NCBI RefSeq assembly: GCF_045278715.1
Contig: NZ_CP136420.1
Coordinates: forward strand, 2,356,001 to 2,420,000
Length of the DNA stretch: 64,000 nt
Source: Neomoorella carbonis
GTDB lineage: Bacteria; Bacillota; DSM-521; Neomoorellales; Neomoorellaceae
Direction: 5' to 3'
In this document: one piece after another, positions 27,370-35,765 of the stretch
Position numbering within the stretch: position 1 is the stretch's first letter
Layout of the letters: each line of letters starts with the position of its first letter
The notes under the pieces: generated by a model
The model's database searches: none
What the model saw: only the letters and a program-made list of their open reading frames with translations
What the model was told of the DNA's origin: nothing
Position numbers and translations under genes: made by a program

Positions 27370-28599
27370 CTAAAATAATTTAACTTCTACCATCGTACCG
27401 GCTTCCAGGCCTTCTTCCTCCAGAGGTATGGTTATCAGGCCGTCGGCCTGGACCAGGGATGAGATCATACTCGAGCCCCCGGGTACCGGTACGGCCCGGA
27501 GGCCGTCGGGGCCTTTATCCAGGCGGACGCGGATATAATCCTCACGGCCGGGAATAGAAGTAATTGTCCGGCTTAACCTCGCCGTTACCGTTCCCTTCGC
27601 CATGAGATGATCGTAGCTCCCGTAGCGCAGCAGGGGTTCGATTAAGACCCTGAAAACGACTACTGCCGAAACGGGATGGCCAGGCAGGCCCAGAATCATC
27701 TTATCCCCCGCCACTGCCGCCACCGTGGGCTTGCCCGGGCGGATGGCCACGCCATGGAAGAGAAGGCCTGGCTGTCCCAGGTCGGCCAGGACCTGGACGG
27801 TTAAATCGCGGGTGCCTACGGAGCTGCCGCCGGAAAGAATCACCATATGATTTTCCGCCAGAGCCTTTCCCACCATGGTGGTGAGCTCTTCCAGATCATC
27901 GGGGACAATACCGTACAGGGCGGCCTCAGCGCCACACTCCCTGACCAGTCCGGCCAGGGTGTAGGAATTAATATCCCTCACCTGCCCGGGTCCGGGATCA
28001 GCATCGGGAGAAACGATTTCATTACCGGTAGCCAGAATGCCGACCCGCCAGGGTTCATATACCGTTACCTGAGTTACCCCCAGACCGGCCAGGATCCCCA
28101 GGTCCTGGGGTCGTAAAGTACGGCCGGCAGGGAGAACGCAGGTACCGGCGCGGGCGTCGGCACCCCGGCGCACCAGGTCCTGCCCCGGGGCTACGGGTCT
28201 AAAAACAGCGACCCTGCCCTCGCCAAGAATTTCTGTATTTTCCACCATTACTACAGCATCAGCACCCGCAGGGATCATACTCCCGGTAGCTACGGCCACC
28301 GCCTGGCCAGGGCCAACAGTGACTGCCGCCGGTTGCCCCATAGCTACCTCTCCTACCAGGTGTAAAATTACCGGTTCGCTTTCCCTGGCCCCGAAGGTAT
28401 CAACTGCCCGGACGGCATATCCGTCCATGGTGGCGCGGGTAAAGCCGGGAACGTCGTCCTTCGCCACCACCGGCCGGGCCAGTTCGCGCCCCAGGGCAGC
28501 AAGAAGGGGTAAGCTCACTTCCTTCCGTCCCGGCAGGGGCCAGTAGCGGGAAAGCATCCGGCGTGCTTCTGCTAAAGTTACCACCTGAAAGAGTTCCAT
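27370..28599 (-). CDS. moeA: Molybdopterin molybdenumtransferase MoeA, copy 2
   Basis: About 409 residues from ATG 28599 (MELFQVVTLAEA), behind AGGTGGAT. Motifs are VPGFTRATMDGYAVRA, LSGGSSVGTRDLT and GLPGHPVSAVV, closer to the canonical MoeA than copy 1. It ends about 105 bp before copy 1 starts. The same transfer reaction is expected. Confidence 0.94.
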   Translation of the reverse strand: MELFQVVTLAEARRMLSRYWPLPGRKEVSLPLLAALGRELARPVVAKDDVPGFTRATMDGYAVRAVDTFGARESEPVILHLVGEVAMGQPAAVTVGPGQAVAVATGSMIPAGADAVVMVENTEILGEGRVAVFRPVAPGQDLVRRGADARAGTCVLPAGRTLRPQDLGILAGLGVTQVTVYEPWRVGILATGNEIVSPDADPGPGQVRDINSYTLAGLVRECGAEAALYGIVPDDLEELTTMVGKALAENHMVILSGGSSVGTRDLTVQVLADLGQPGLLFHGVAIRPGKPTVAAVAGDKMILGLPGHPVSAVVVFRVLIEPLLRYGSYDHLMAKGTVTARLSRTITSIPGREDYIRVRLDKGPDGLRAVPVPGGSSMISSLVQADGLITIPLEEEGLEAGTMVEVKLF

Positions 28600-28612
28600 C
28601 CATATCCACCTG

Positions 28613-28798
28613 CTATTCGAAACACCCCAGCTGGCACTGGACAATCTTTATCTTTAAGTCGTCGGCAGCCTGTCCTACCTCACGCATGGGCACCTGCAAG
28701 CGGCGGGCTACTTCCTGGGCCACCGCGCAGGGCAGCCTGCCGCCATGATCAGCCGCCGCTTCTTTTACTGCTGCCCGAACAGCTTCCCGGTCAACCAT
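28613..28798 (-). CDS. Small conserved-looking protein leading the cofactor operon
   Basis: 61 residues from ATG 28798 (MVDREAVRAAVKEAA) behind GGAGGGAT. It is helical, with a helix-turn-helix-like run (AVAQEVARRLQVPMREVGQA) and a C-terminal KIVQCQLGCFE with two cysteines. I recall similar small proteins near Mo/W cofactor genes but cannot name the family. First in the operon, directly after the riboswitch terminator, it may be a metal- or cofactor-handling adaptor or regulator. Translation is well supported by ribosome binding site and position. Confidence 0.7.
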   Translation of the reverse strand: MVDREAVRAAVKEAAADHGGRLPCAVAQEVARRLQVPMREVGQAADDLKIKIVQCQLGCFE

Positions 28799-28871
28799 AA
28801 AATATCCCTCCCAGAGTTTCGTCTCTATATTCATTAAGTTCTTAGAGCCGGCTATTATTCACTTTTGGTCC

Positions 28872-28903
28872 CAAAAATTTACAGGCACCCGGAAGGGTGC
28901 CTG
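28872..28903 (-). terminator. Riboswitch-controlled intrinsic terminator
   Basis: CAGGCACCC (28895-28903, minus sense) pairs with GGGTGCCTG (28882-28890) around a 4-nt loop, followed on the minus strand by TAAATTTTT. It stands between the cofactor aptamer and the first gene, the arrangement of a transcription-terminating riboswitch. Confidence 0.85.
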
Positions 28904-28904
28904 A

Positions 28905-29035
28905 AGTTACCGGAAACTCCTTTCCCATTCCGGGAGGCAGGCAGGTTTCCCCGCCTACCCCGTCGCTGCCTGGCAAGCAGGCAGGAGGCCAGCGGCCATA
29001 GCCTTAAAACCTTAGGCCTACTGGCTCGGAGGTAT
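28905..29035 (-). promoter_or_regulatory. Molybdenum/tungsten cofactor (Moco/Tuco) riboswitch
   Basis: On the minus strand the leader reads CCTCCGAGCC near its 5' end (29023-29032), then ATGGCCGCTGGCCTCCTGCC, a CTGCCTGCTTGCCAGGCAG hairpin, and a 3' block GCCTCCCGGAATGGGAAAGG. The last block matches what I remember of the E. coli moaA Moco-RNA (GCCTCCCG...TGGAAAGG). Position ahead of moeA-moeA-moaA-moaC-mogA supports the call. Whether it is a Moco or a tungsten (Tuco) variant depends on the P3 helix, which I cannot settle by eye. Repression by cofactor through the following terminator is expected. Confidence 0.85.
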
Positions 29036-29049
29036 ATGCAGTTATGTTT

Positions 29050-29078
29050 ATTGTAGCATAACCAGAAGCAGGAAGCAA
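29050..29078 (-). promoter_or_regulatory. Promoter of the molybdopterin operon
   Basis: Minus strand -35 TTGCTT (29078-29073), 17-bp spacer, -10 TACAAT (29055-29050). This places the transcript start near 29043, just ahead of the riboswitch. Confidence 0.75.
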
Positions 29079-29093
29079 GCAGTAATTATAGCT

Positions 29094-31022
29094 TTACCTT
29101 TTACCCACCAGGGCGCAGAGCCTCTCGGTGGCGTAGTAGGCTTCCGCTCCGGTTACTATTCCCTGGGGATCGCTTCCCGTCTTATCCAGGGGCAGAAGGC
29201 CCCTGGCCCCGGCCCGGGCCACTGCCGCCGCCGGGTCTAAAGCTGCGGCGTCCTCGCCCAGGTAGGTGAGGAGAAGACGGGCGGCATTGCCCCGCGTTAA
29301 AGGTTTCCGTTCGAGATAGGGCTGTAGGGCTGCAGACTTGGCGGCAACCAGATCCCCCCGGCCGGCTGCCCTTTTTAAGGCATTGGCCGTCATATAGTAA
29401 AAGCTTGCCTGGTTGACCGGGGCATCCAGTTTCCAGTCGTTATTATAACCGGCGACAATCAGTCCCCACCGGTTGACGAACTGCAGGCCGGCAAAGGCCC
29501 AGTGATCGCTCAAAGGATTTTTGATTTGGTAGTCCTTCAGATAGGCGCCGGCCTTCACCAGGAGATCCTGGATCGCTTTGATATCCCGGGGACTGGCCGC
29601 CAGTTCCCGGAAATTCTTATTCACCTTCAAAGAGTAAGCGGCTGCCACCCCGGCAGCGTCGCCGGTAGCCATCCCTATAGGCACTACCCGAGCGCTGCCG
29701 GCAGCCAGGTGGGTATAGCCGGCCGAGCGCCCTACAACGAGGAGGTTGTCGACCCCCTGGGGTACCAGGGAACGGAAGGGGATGCTGTAGACTTCCGGCC
29801 GGCCGTAAACGTAACCCGTATCCTGGGGTGAAGTGGCCTGGACATCCACGGGGTAGGACCCCAGGGCGATGGCATCGGGGAAATAGCGGTTAAAGAGGAC
29901 GTCATTCAGGTCCAGCTGGTAAAGGGCCTTGATGTGACGGGTTTCCCGGACATAAAGTTCCGGGGCCGCCCCCAGGAGCCTGGCCCCGGCAAAACCGGGC
30001 AGCCGGGAGCGCAAGAAGTCAGTAATAGCCGGCAGTTCTTTCCGGGCCAGTTCCATGGCTTCAGTTTTGGCAGCCTCGCTCAGTCCATCGACACCAAAGA
30101 TCTGCAGGGCGTTAATGAGGATGGTGCCGTCATTCTGGCGGCCGATATTTAAGCCCCGCAGCCGCAAGCGCGAGGTGGAGGGCTGGTAGGCAGCGCCAAT
30201 GTCGGCAAAGCCCCAGGCGGCCCGGTCGGATATCTTAGCGTCTTTGATCTGGCCTCCCTTGACGGCCTGCTCCAGGGCCGCCCAGTCTATCCCTCCCAGG
30301 TGAAAGACCAGGGTCACGGCCTGGCGCCGGTCTTTCTCGCCCATATCCTCGGCGCCTACCGTATAAGGAACGCCGGCCGCGGCGGCAACATCGGCATCCT
30401 GGGTGGCGTCGATGATCCGGCCGGCGTAGAAGGTCATTTCCTGGCCGTCCTTGACGGCTCTGATGCCCACCAGTTTATTGCCCTCCAGGATGGGCGCTTT
30501 AAAAGCAGTATTCAGGCTTAAAGCCAAGTTGGGGTAGCGCTCCACCATGGCCAGGAAGACCTTTTTAGCCTCGGCGACATCAAAAATGCTGCCTCCCACC
30601 TGGCGGTAGAAATCAAGAAAAGTACCGCGGGTCAGCAGTTCGTGTTTCGGTCCGTAATTCATGTCAATAAAGTTCAGCCAGCCGTAAGTAAAGAGGCCGC
30701 CCAGGCCGTCGCGCCTTTCCACCAGCAGGACCTTCGCCCCCTGGCGGGCGGCCGAGATGGCCGCAGCCACTCCTTCCGGCTGCCCACCTACCACTAGAAC
30801 GTCGTAACTCGCCCCGTCAACCGGCGGCGGCGCCGGTGGAAAAGCAGCCGGGTCGGGTGCCTGTTGGGCAACTACCTGCCCGGCCCAGGCCCGCCATATG
30901 GTTAAATAATACCTGGCCCGCTCAAAAGCAGCTACCCGCCCCGGCCAGAGGCGCCACCCCACCAGGACCGCTAAAAGCAAAATGAAGCTCAAAAAAAGAA
31001 ACAATTTCCTTTTGCCCAGCAT
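29094..31022 (-). CDS. Membrane-anchored or exported FAD-dependent oxidoreductase
   Basis: 642 residues. An N-terminal hydrophobic anchor (about residues 6-25) is followed by a proline-rich linker (PAAFPPAPPPVDG). The FAD Rossmann motif is VLVVGGQPEGVAAAISAARQ with a continuing LLVERRDGLGG. The body matches the FAD_oxidored family (VDVQATSPQDTGYVYGRP, PFRSLVPQGVDNLLVVGRS). Catalysed reaction unknown. The anchor places the flavin domain outside the cell, which is unusual without a Tat motif. It stands alone between the cofactor operon promoter and the GH26-like gene. Confidence 0.82.
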   Translation of the reverse strand: MLGKRKLFLFLSFILLLAVLVGWRLWPGRVAAFERARYYLTIWRAWAGQVVAQQAPDPAAFPPAPPPVDGASYDVLVVGGQPEGVAAAISAARQGAKVLLVERRDGLGGLFTYGWLNFIDMNYGPKHELLTRGTFLDFYRQVGGSIFDVAEAKKVFLAMVERYPNLALSLNTAFKAPILEGNKLVGIRAVKDGQEMTFYAGRIIDATQDADVAAAAGVPYTVGAEDMGEKDRRQAVTLVFHLGGIDWAALEQAVKGGQIKDAKISDRAAWGFADIGAAYQPSTSRLRLRGLNIGRQNDGTILINALQIFGVDGLSEAAKTEAMELARKELPAITDFLRSRLPGFAGARLLGAAPELYVRETRHIKALYQLDLNDVLFNRYFPDAIALGSYPVDVQATSPQDTGYVYGRPEVYSIPFRSLVPQGVDNLLVVGRSAGYTHLAAGSARVVPIGMATGDAAGVAAAYSLKVNKNFRELAASPRDIKAIQDLLVKAGAYLKDYQIKNPLSDHWAFAGLQFVNRWGLIVAGYNNDWKLDAPVNQASFYYMTANALKRAAGRGDLVAAKSAALQPYLERKPLTRGNAARLLLTYLGEDAAALDPAAAVARAGARGLLPLDKTGSDPQGIVTGAEAYYATERLCALVGKR

Positions 31023-31085
31023 TTATCAAGTCCACACCTTTTTCAGGGCTATTTTAAATCCCGCTACCACGCGAACGAAGCCGGC

Positions 31086-32639
31086 CTACCGGGGGATCAC
31101 CGCCTGGAACCGGTAGTGGGGATCCTGCAGGCCCTCCTTGAAGGCCGCCTGGCTCCGGGGCGAAGAATCCAGGTTGTACAGCCACTTGCCGTCCACCTGG
31201 TTAAACCACACGGCAATCTTAATATTGGGGTAGCGTAGCGCCAGGCTCCGGAAACACTCCCGAATCCAGGCCGCCTTGTCGCCACCCACTTCGTTACTGG
31301 AGAACTCGGTAATCATGAAGGGCTTCTTCCCGAAATAATGCATATACTCGCGGTACAAGGGCTCATAGATTTCATTAAACCCGCGCCAGGTGTCGGCGGC
31401 ATGGCTGGTGCCGTTGTTGTAGCCCGTCAGGCCGATCCAGTCCACGGTTTGATCCCCCGGGTAATAGAGCAGGTAATTATTCCATTTAAAGTTGGGAAAG
31501 GAGCGGTCGTGGGGGTTAAAGACAAAAAGGACATTATTCGCCCCCTCCGCCTTGAAGAGGCGATAGACATGCTCCCAGGCCATTTTAAAAATATCCGTAT
31601 CCTTACCGTAGTACCAGGCCGACCAGGTGGACCAGTCGCCGTTCATCTCGTTGCCGAAACGGACGAAAACGGGGTCTTCCAGGGCTTTAAACTGCCGCGC
31701 CCATTCCCGCAAAATATTGTCATACTTGCCCTGGATGAGGTCGATGAGGGAGGTATCATCTTTTTTACCGTACCACCAGGGCTGGAGGGCAACCATCAGC
31801 ACGCGGTTATCATCGTAGATTTTCTTTAATTCTTCAAAGTTGAAGCGGGTATCAAAGGCGGCATAAGTAATGAGAAATTGAAATTTAAAGTCAAGCTCCT
31901 TTTCCAGGGGTAGAAGTTTTTCAAAATATTCCAGGCGCCCCAGCTTGTGGGGGTTAAGGATGCCCCACATGGTTTTATCCGCCGGGATCACCAGGCGGTG
32001 ACGCCGGCCTTCGATTGCGATATCCCGCTGGACCGGCGGCGCTGCCGGCAGGGCAGGTACACCTTGCGGCGGCAGGGGGTTAAAGCTCTGAATAATCCGG
32101 TTTAAATCCCGCACCGCGGCCGTAAAATTGGCCTGGTTGCTTTTAAGCATAAAAGTATAGACGGTTTTGCCGGCGACCAGGTCATATTCGAAGTAATAGT
32201 TTAAATCCCCGGCGCCCAGTTGCTGCCGCGTCCACTCAAACCTCCAGGCATGGTAGCCCCGGATATTTAACAGCTGCTGGCCCTGGAGCTTAATGCTGCC
32301 CCATCCTTCCTGGAGACTGCGGTTGCTGTAAAGAACGTATTCCTCGGCACTGATTTTTCCTAAGGGTTGGGCGAAGATAGATAATTTGGCGTAACCGGGT
32401 TTAGCCAGGATGGTTGCCACCCCAGGGATAATCTCCAGCTGCCAGTCAGCAGGATAATTTAAACTGAAACCATCATATTTATTTATTAGTTCCTGCCATT
32501 CCCGGGCTTCATTATCAACAGGTGTCATACTCCAGCTACCGGGGATATTGCCGGCAACGAGCGGCTGTTGCTGCAGGCGCCCGCTGCCCAGGGCCAGGAG
32601 AAAAAGCATCAGGAAAACAAGCCAGGTCCAGTTGCGCAC
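31086..32639 (-). CDS. Secreted GH26-like glycoside hydrolase with N-terminal lipoprotein-like or PsbP-like domain
   Basis: 517 residues. A signal or anchor spans residues 5-22. Residues 50-195 (YDGFSLNYPADWQLEI) resemble a PsbP/DcrB-type fold. Residues 210-510 form a TIM barrel with RFGNEMNGDWSTW (candidate acid/base glutamate) and PFMITEFSSNEVGG (candidate nucleophile), the two GH26 landmarks. Relatives cleave beta-mannans or beta-1,3/1,4 glucans. It may remodel exopolysaccharide. Spacing of 63 bp to the flavoprotein suggests possible co-transcription. Confidence 0.8.
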   Translation of the reverse strand: MRNWTWLVFLMLFLLALGSGRLQQQPLVAGNIPGSWSMTPVDNEAREWQELINKYDGFSLNYPADWQLEIIPGVATILAKPGYAKLSIFAQPLGKISAEEYVLYSNRSLQEGWGSIKLQGQQLLNIRGYHAWRFEWTRQQLGAGDLNYYFEYDLVAGKTVYTFMLKSNQANFTAAVRDLNRIIQSFNPLPPQGVPALPAAPPVQRDIAIEGRRHRLVIPADKTMWGILNPHKLGRLEYFEKLLPLEKELDFKFQFLITYAAFDTRFNFEELKKIYDDNRVLMVALQPWWYGKKDDTSLIDLIQGKYDNILREWARQFKALEDPVFVRFGNEMNGDWSTWSAWYYGKDTDIFKMAWEHVYRLFKAEGANNVLFVFNPHDRSFPNFKWNNYLLYYPGDQTVDWIGLTGYNNGTSHAADTWRGFNEIYEPLYREYMHYFGKKPFMITEFSSNEVGGDKAAWIRECFRSLALRYPNIKIAVWFNQVDGKWLYNLDSSPRSQAAFKEGLQDPHYRFQAVIPR

Positions 32640-32693
32640 CAGTTTTCTTCCTTTCGATGATTGTTACCCCCTCCGGCTCGGGCCCTTTATGCC

Positions 32694-33260
32694 TCAGGGC
32701 TGAATAATTTCTGTATCAGTGATCACCATATCCACCGGCCGGTCATGGGCCTCGGGATAAACGTCAGGGACAATCTGCTCGGCAAAGGCCAGGGCGATGG
32801 TCCTGGTCTCGGGCCTTAAGGTTGCCAGAAAACGGTCATAATAGCCAGCGCCGTAGCCCAGGCGGTTGCCGGCCCTATCAAAGGCCACCCCGGGTACGAT
32901 GACCAGGTCGATGAGTTTGGGATCCAGGGGGCGTAAGCTTTCCGGCCTGGGTTCCAGGATACCCCAGGTACCGGGCTGCAGATCGTCAGGGAAAGCAAGG
33001 ACTTCCGAAGCAATAAGGCGACGCCCATCCCGGACGCATAGGGGAACGGCAACCCGTTTTCCCCCGGCCAGGGCTGCTTTAATCAGGGCAGGGGTAGCCA
33101 CTTCACTGCCAAAGGAAACATAACTCATAATTGTGCCGGCCTGCTGCCAGGCAGGTAGCCCCTGGAGTTTATTAACAATAATCTCGCTTTTAGCTTCTCT
33201 GACTGTTTTTGCCAGGGCATCACGCCTGGCTATAATCTGCTGCCTTAACTGCTTTTTCAA
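32694..33260 (-). CDS. fau: 5-formyltetrahydrofolate cyclo-ligase
   Basis: 188 residues. The N-terminal KKQLRQQIIARRDALAK and the C-terminal NRLGYGAGYYDRFLA ATP/substrate loop are diagnostic of the 5-FTHF_cyc-lig family. It recycles 5-formyl-THF to methenyl-THF, a folate salvage step that matters in an acetogen's one-carbon pathway. It lies just downstream, on the minus strand, of the DnaA-box cluster at 33382-33542. Confidence 0.95.
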   Translation of the reverse strand: MKKQLRQQIIARRDALAKTVREAKSEIIVNKLQGLPAWQQAGTIMSYVSFGSEVATPALIKAALAGGKRVAVPLCVRDGRRLIASEVLAFPDDLQPGTWGILEPRPESLRPLDPKLIDLVIVPGVAFDRAGNRLGYGAGYYDRFLATLRPETRTIALAFAEQIVPDVYPEAHDRPVDMVITDTEIIQP

Positions 33261-33381
33261 GTTTTACACCTCCCGGCCCGGCCAGTCAGCTTAGATGATT
33301 AGACATAAAGGCGACAGATTCCTTCCATAGACTCTAAGAAAATAGCTCCCGGTCTTCTTCATAAGAACATAGTCCCAGCCT

Positions 33382-33542
33382 GTATCCACAATCTTTCCAC
33401 ATGTTAACCCCTTGAAAATCAAGCCTTCCAGCCAGTTATCCACATTTAGTGAATAACTTGCGACGGGGAGGATTTTAAATTTATCCACAGCAAAGGAAGC
33501 CTTAATTCCAGGTTAATCACAGGTTTATACACATTATCCACA
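33382..33542 (+). promoter_or_regulatory. Cluster of DnaA boxes in intergenic region
   Basis: Four perfect TTATNCACA boxes in the same orientation: 33436-33444, 33481-33489, 33525-33533 (N=A) and 33534-33542, the last two directly abutting. A one-mismatch box lies at 33382-33390 and weaker ones follow (CGTCCACAA near 33551). The whole gap 33261-33608 holds no convincing gene. The cluster lies between fau and tsaD. No dnaA, dnaN or obvious unwinding element is nearby, so it is probably a DnaA titration, reactivation or regulatory site rather than oriC. Confidence 0.7.
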
Positions 33543-33608
33543 GGTCAAATCGTCCACAAAAACAGCCGTTCAGGTCCCAAAATGGTCCCGGAACAGTCCG
33601 CCAGCCTG

Positions 33609-34625
33609 TTAATAAAGGGGTAAATCGGGGATAGCGTTTAAATCCAGGGGGGCAAAATCCCGGCGCAGGTACTGGTAGTAGGCGGCGCAGGCGATCATGG
33701 CGGCATTATCGGTGCACAAATCAGGTGCCGGGCAAAAAACAGGTAAACCCGCCTCCCGGCCTGCTGCCGCCAGCTCCCGGCGTAAGAACCCGTTGGCCGC
33801 CACACCCCCGGCCAGGAGGATGGAGCGGGCGCCAAAACGCCTGGCTGCCTGGACGGTTTTGGCCACCAGCACTTCTACCACCGCCGCCTGGAAGCTGGCC
33901 GCTACATCGGCGTGCTCAACCTCCTCCCCGACCTGCCGGGCATGATGGAGGTAATTGATTACCGCTGACTTCAGGCCGCTGAAGCTGAAGTCCAGGCTGC
34001 CTTCATCCAGCCAGGCTCGCGGGAAATTGATAGCCCGGGGATTGCCTTCCCGGGCCAACTTTTCCAACTCAGGGCCACCCGGGTAAGGCAGGCCCAGTAC
34101 CCGGGCCACTTTATCAAAGGCTTCCCCGGCGGCGTCGTCCCGGGTAGACCCCAGAATACGCCGGCGGGTATGGCTTTCCAGGTAGACCAGGCTGGTATGG
34201 CCGCCGGATACCACCAGGCAGGCGGCCGGCAGGGGCAATTGGGGGTATTGCAAAAAGCCGGCATAGATATGGCCCAGCAGGTGGTGGACGCCGATGAGGG
34301 GTTTATCCAGGGCATAGGCTAGGCTTTTGGCGTAGGCCAGACCCACCAGCAAAGCTCCCACCAGGCCGGGCCCGTACGTAACCGCCACGGCATCCAGGTC
34401 GGTGAAGGACAGGCCGGAAGTAGCCAGGGCTTCGGCCACCACCGGGACGATATTTTCCATGTGATGCCGGGAGGCTATCTCCGGCACTACCCCGCCAAAG
34501 CGACGGTGAGCAGCGATCTGGGAAGCAACGATGTTGGAACGTACCTCAGTACCATTAATAACGACGGCTGCCGCCGTCTCATCACAGGAAGTTTCAATGG
34601 CCAGAATAGTGGTCGCCTGTTCCAC
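33609..34625 (-). CDS. tsaD: tRNA N6-adenosine threonylcarbamoyltransferase TsaD
   Basis: About 338 residues. It begins TTILAIETSCDETAAAVV and carries the metal-binding HHLLGH and AVTYGPGLVGALLVGL. I place the start at GTG 34625, because AGGAG sits 7 nt upstream of it and only 1-2 nt from the ATG at 34631. It transfers threonylcarbamoyl to A37 of ANN-decoding tRNAs with TsaB and TsaE. It overlaps the rimI 3' end by about 30 nt. Confidence 0.95.
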   Translation of the reverse strand: MEQATTILAIETSCDETAAAVVINGTEVRSNIVASQIAAHRRFGGVVPEIASRHHMENIVPVVAEALATSGLSFTDLDAVAVTYGPGLVGALLVGLAYAKSLAYALDKPLIGVHHLLGHIYAGFLQYPQLPLPAACLVVSGGHTSLVYLESHTRRRILGSTRDDAAGEAFDKVARVLGLPYPGGPELEKLAREGNPRAINFPRAWLDEGSLDFSFSGLKSAVINYLHHARQVGEEVEHADVAASFQAAVVEVLVAKTVQAARRFGARSILLAGGVAANGFLRRELAAAGREAGLPVFCPAPDLCTDNAAMIACAAYYQYLRRDFAPLDLNAIPDLPLY

Positions 34626-35076
34626 TGCCATTCTCCTCAAAAAAATGTTTCCACATTATAATGGCGTCTTCGCGGTTGTCGTTATAATAACCCTTTCGTA
34701 TCCCGGCGCGGGAAAAGCCCAGGCGTTCATAAAGGCGCTGGGCCGGCCGGTTGGAAACACGTACCTCCAGGGTCATCCTGTCGGCGCCCAGGTGCATAGC
34801 TTCCTGCATCAGGACCTTGAGAAGCAGCTCCCCCAGGCGCCGGCCGCGGTACCGGGGGTGGACAGCCACATTGGTAATGTGGGCTTCATCAAGGATAATC
34901 CACATCCCGGCATAGCCAATAACCTGCCCTCCGGCCAGGGCTACATAATAATAAGCAAAATTATTGTTATATATTTCATTTAAGAAGGAATGGCGCGTCC
35001 AGGGGGTAGAAAAGGATACCCTTTCAATGGCCAGCACCCCATCCAGGTATTCGCTGGTCATGGGCAAGATTTGCAC
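34594..35076 (-). CDS. rimI: Ribosomal protein/N-alpha acetyltransferase RimI
   Basis: About 160 residues in a GNAT fold. VAVHPRYRGRRLGELLLKVL is the acetyl-CoA loop, and EVRVSNRPAQRLYERLGF is the conserved C-terminal block. GTG 35076 (MQILPMTSEYL) fits the family start. ATG 35061 overlaps the tsaB stop as ATGA and is the alternative. The long open frame to 35436 lies inside tsaB and is not credible. The order tsaE-tsaB-rimI-tsaD is conserved in Firmicutes. Confidence 0.92.
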   Translation of the reverse strand: MQILPMTSEYLDGVLAIERVSFSTPWTRHSFLNEIYNNNFAYYYVALAGGQVIGYAGMWIILDEAHITNVAVHPRYRGRRLGELLLKVLMQEAMHLGADRMTLEVRVSNRPAQRLYERLGFSRAGIRKGYYNDNREDAIIMWKHFFEENGSGTGDHYSGH

Positions 35077-35765
35077 TTCGACCGGACCTGCCTCTCCGCC
35101 GGTGACGGACGGAGATAGAGTGGCTTTAACTGGAAAAGGTCGTCTGCCTGCCCTGCCAGGAGACGTTCCCGGCCCAACCTGGCTATTTGCGCCGCCCGCG
35201 GCAGGGCGCTGGTGGAGGGAAGAAAGCGGGCCCTGGGTCCCAGCTGCTGCCATACTTCCCAGTAGGGTGCTACTCCATCGCCTAAAAAATAGACCGGCAT
35301 AGTGTACGATTTTAATGATTCGACCAGCGAGCAAGGATCCACGGCCTGATATGGTGTTAAACGGCATAATTCTCCCTCCTGCCAGCGGTAAAGGGCCGTA
35401 TATACCTCCTGGCGGCGCGCATAGAGCACCGGACACACCAGCCCCGGTACCTCCCAGGCGTTCCAGGCCAGGCCATCCAGGGTGGGAATACCGGCCACCG
35501 GCTTTCGCGCCGCGTGGGCCAGGCCTTTGACTGTGGCCAGGCCAATCCGTAAACCTGTAAAGGACCCCGGCCCCAGGGCCACGGCCAGGCCGTCAAGATC
35601 GGCCAGCTTCACTCCAGCTTCACGGAGCAGGGCAGCGATCATGGGTAACAGGCGCTGGGAGTGGTTTTTGCGGGTATTGAAAAACAATTCAGCTACCAGC
35701 CGGTCGCCATCGATTAAAGCCACCCCGGCAACCTGGGTGGCACTGTCAAGCCCCAGGACCAGCAA
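35058..35765 (-). CDS. tsaB: tRNA threonylcarbamoyladenosine biosynthesis protein TsaB
   Basis: 235 residues, an ASKHA-fold partner of TsaD. Landmarks are VLGLDSATQVAGVALIDGDR, LGPGSFTGLRIGLATVKGLA and GIPTLDGLAWNA. It overlaps tsaE by 20 nt and rimI by a few bases. It is required as a scaffold for t6A synthesis. Confidence 0.95.
   Translation of the reverse strand: MLVLGLDSATQVAGVALIDGDRLVAELFFNTRKNHSQRLLPMIAALLREAGVKLADLDGLAVALGPGSFTGLRIGLATVKGLAHAARKPVAGIPTLDGLAWNAWEVPGLVCPVLYARRQEVYTALYRWQEGELCRLTPYQAVDPCSLVESLKSYTMPVYFLGDGVAPYWEVWQQLGPRARFLPSTSALPRAAQIARLGRERLLAGQADDLFQLKPLYLRPSPAERQVRSKCKSCP

Noticed and set aside
31338..31829. Long plus-strand frame opposite the GH26-like gene, and many similar ones between 23 and 45 kb
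   Set aside because: They are antisense shadows caused by high-GC codon usage of well-supported minus-strand genes.
33291..33488. 65-codon minus-strand frame upstream of the cyclo-ligase gene
   Set aside because: It overlaps the DnaA-box cluster, has no recognisable domain and no good start signal.
33382..33542. Replication origin
   Set aside because: DnaA boxes are present but there is no dnaA/dnaN neighbourhood and no evident A+T-rich unwinding region, so I call only a DnaA-box cluster.
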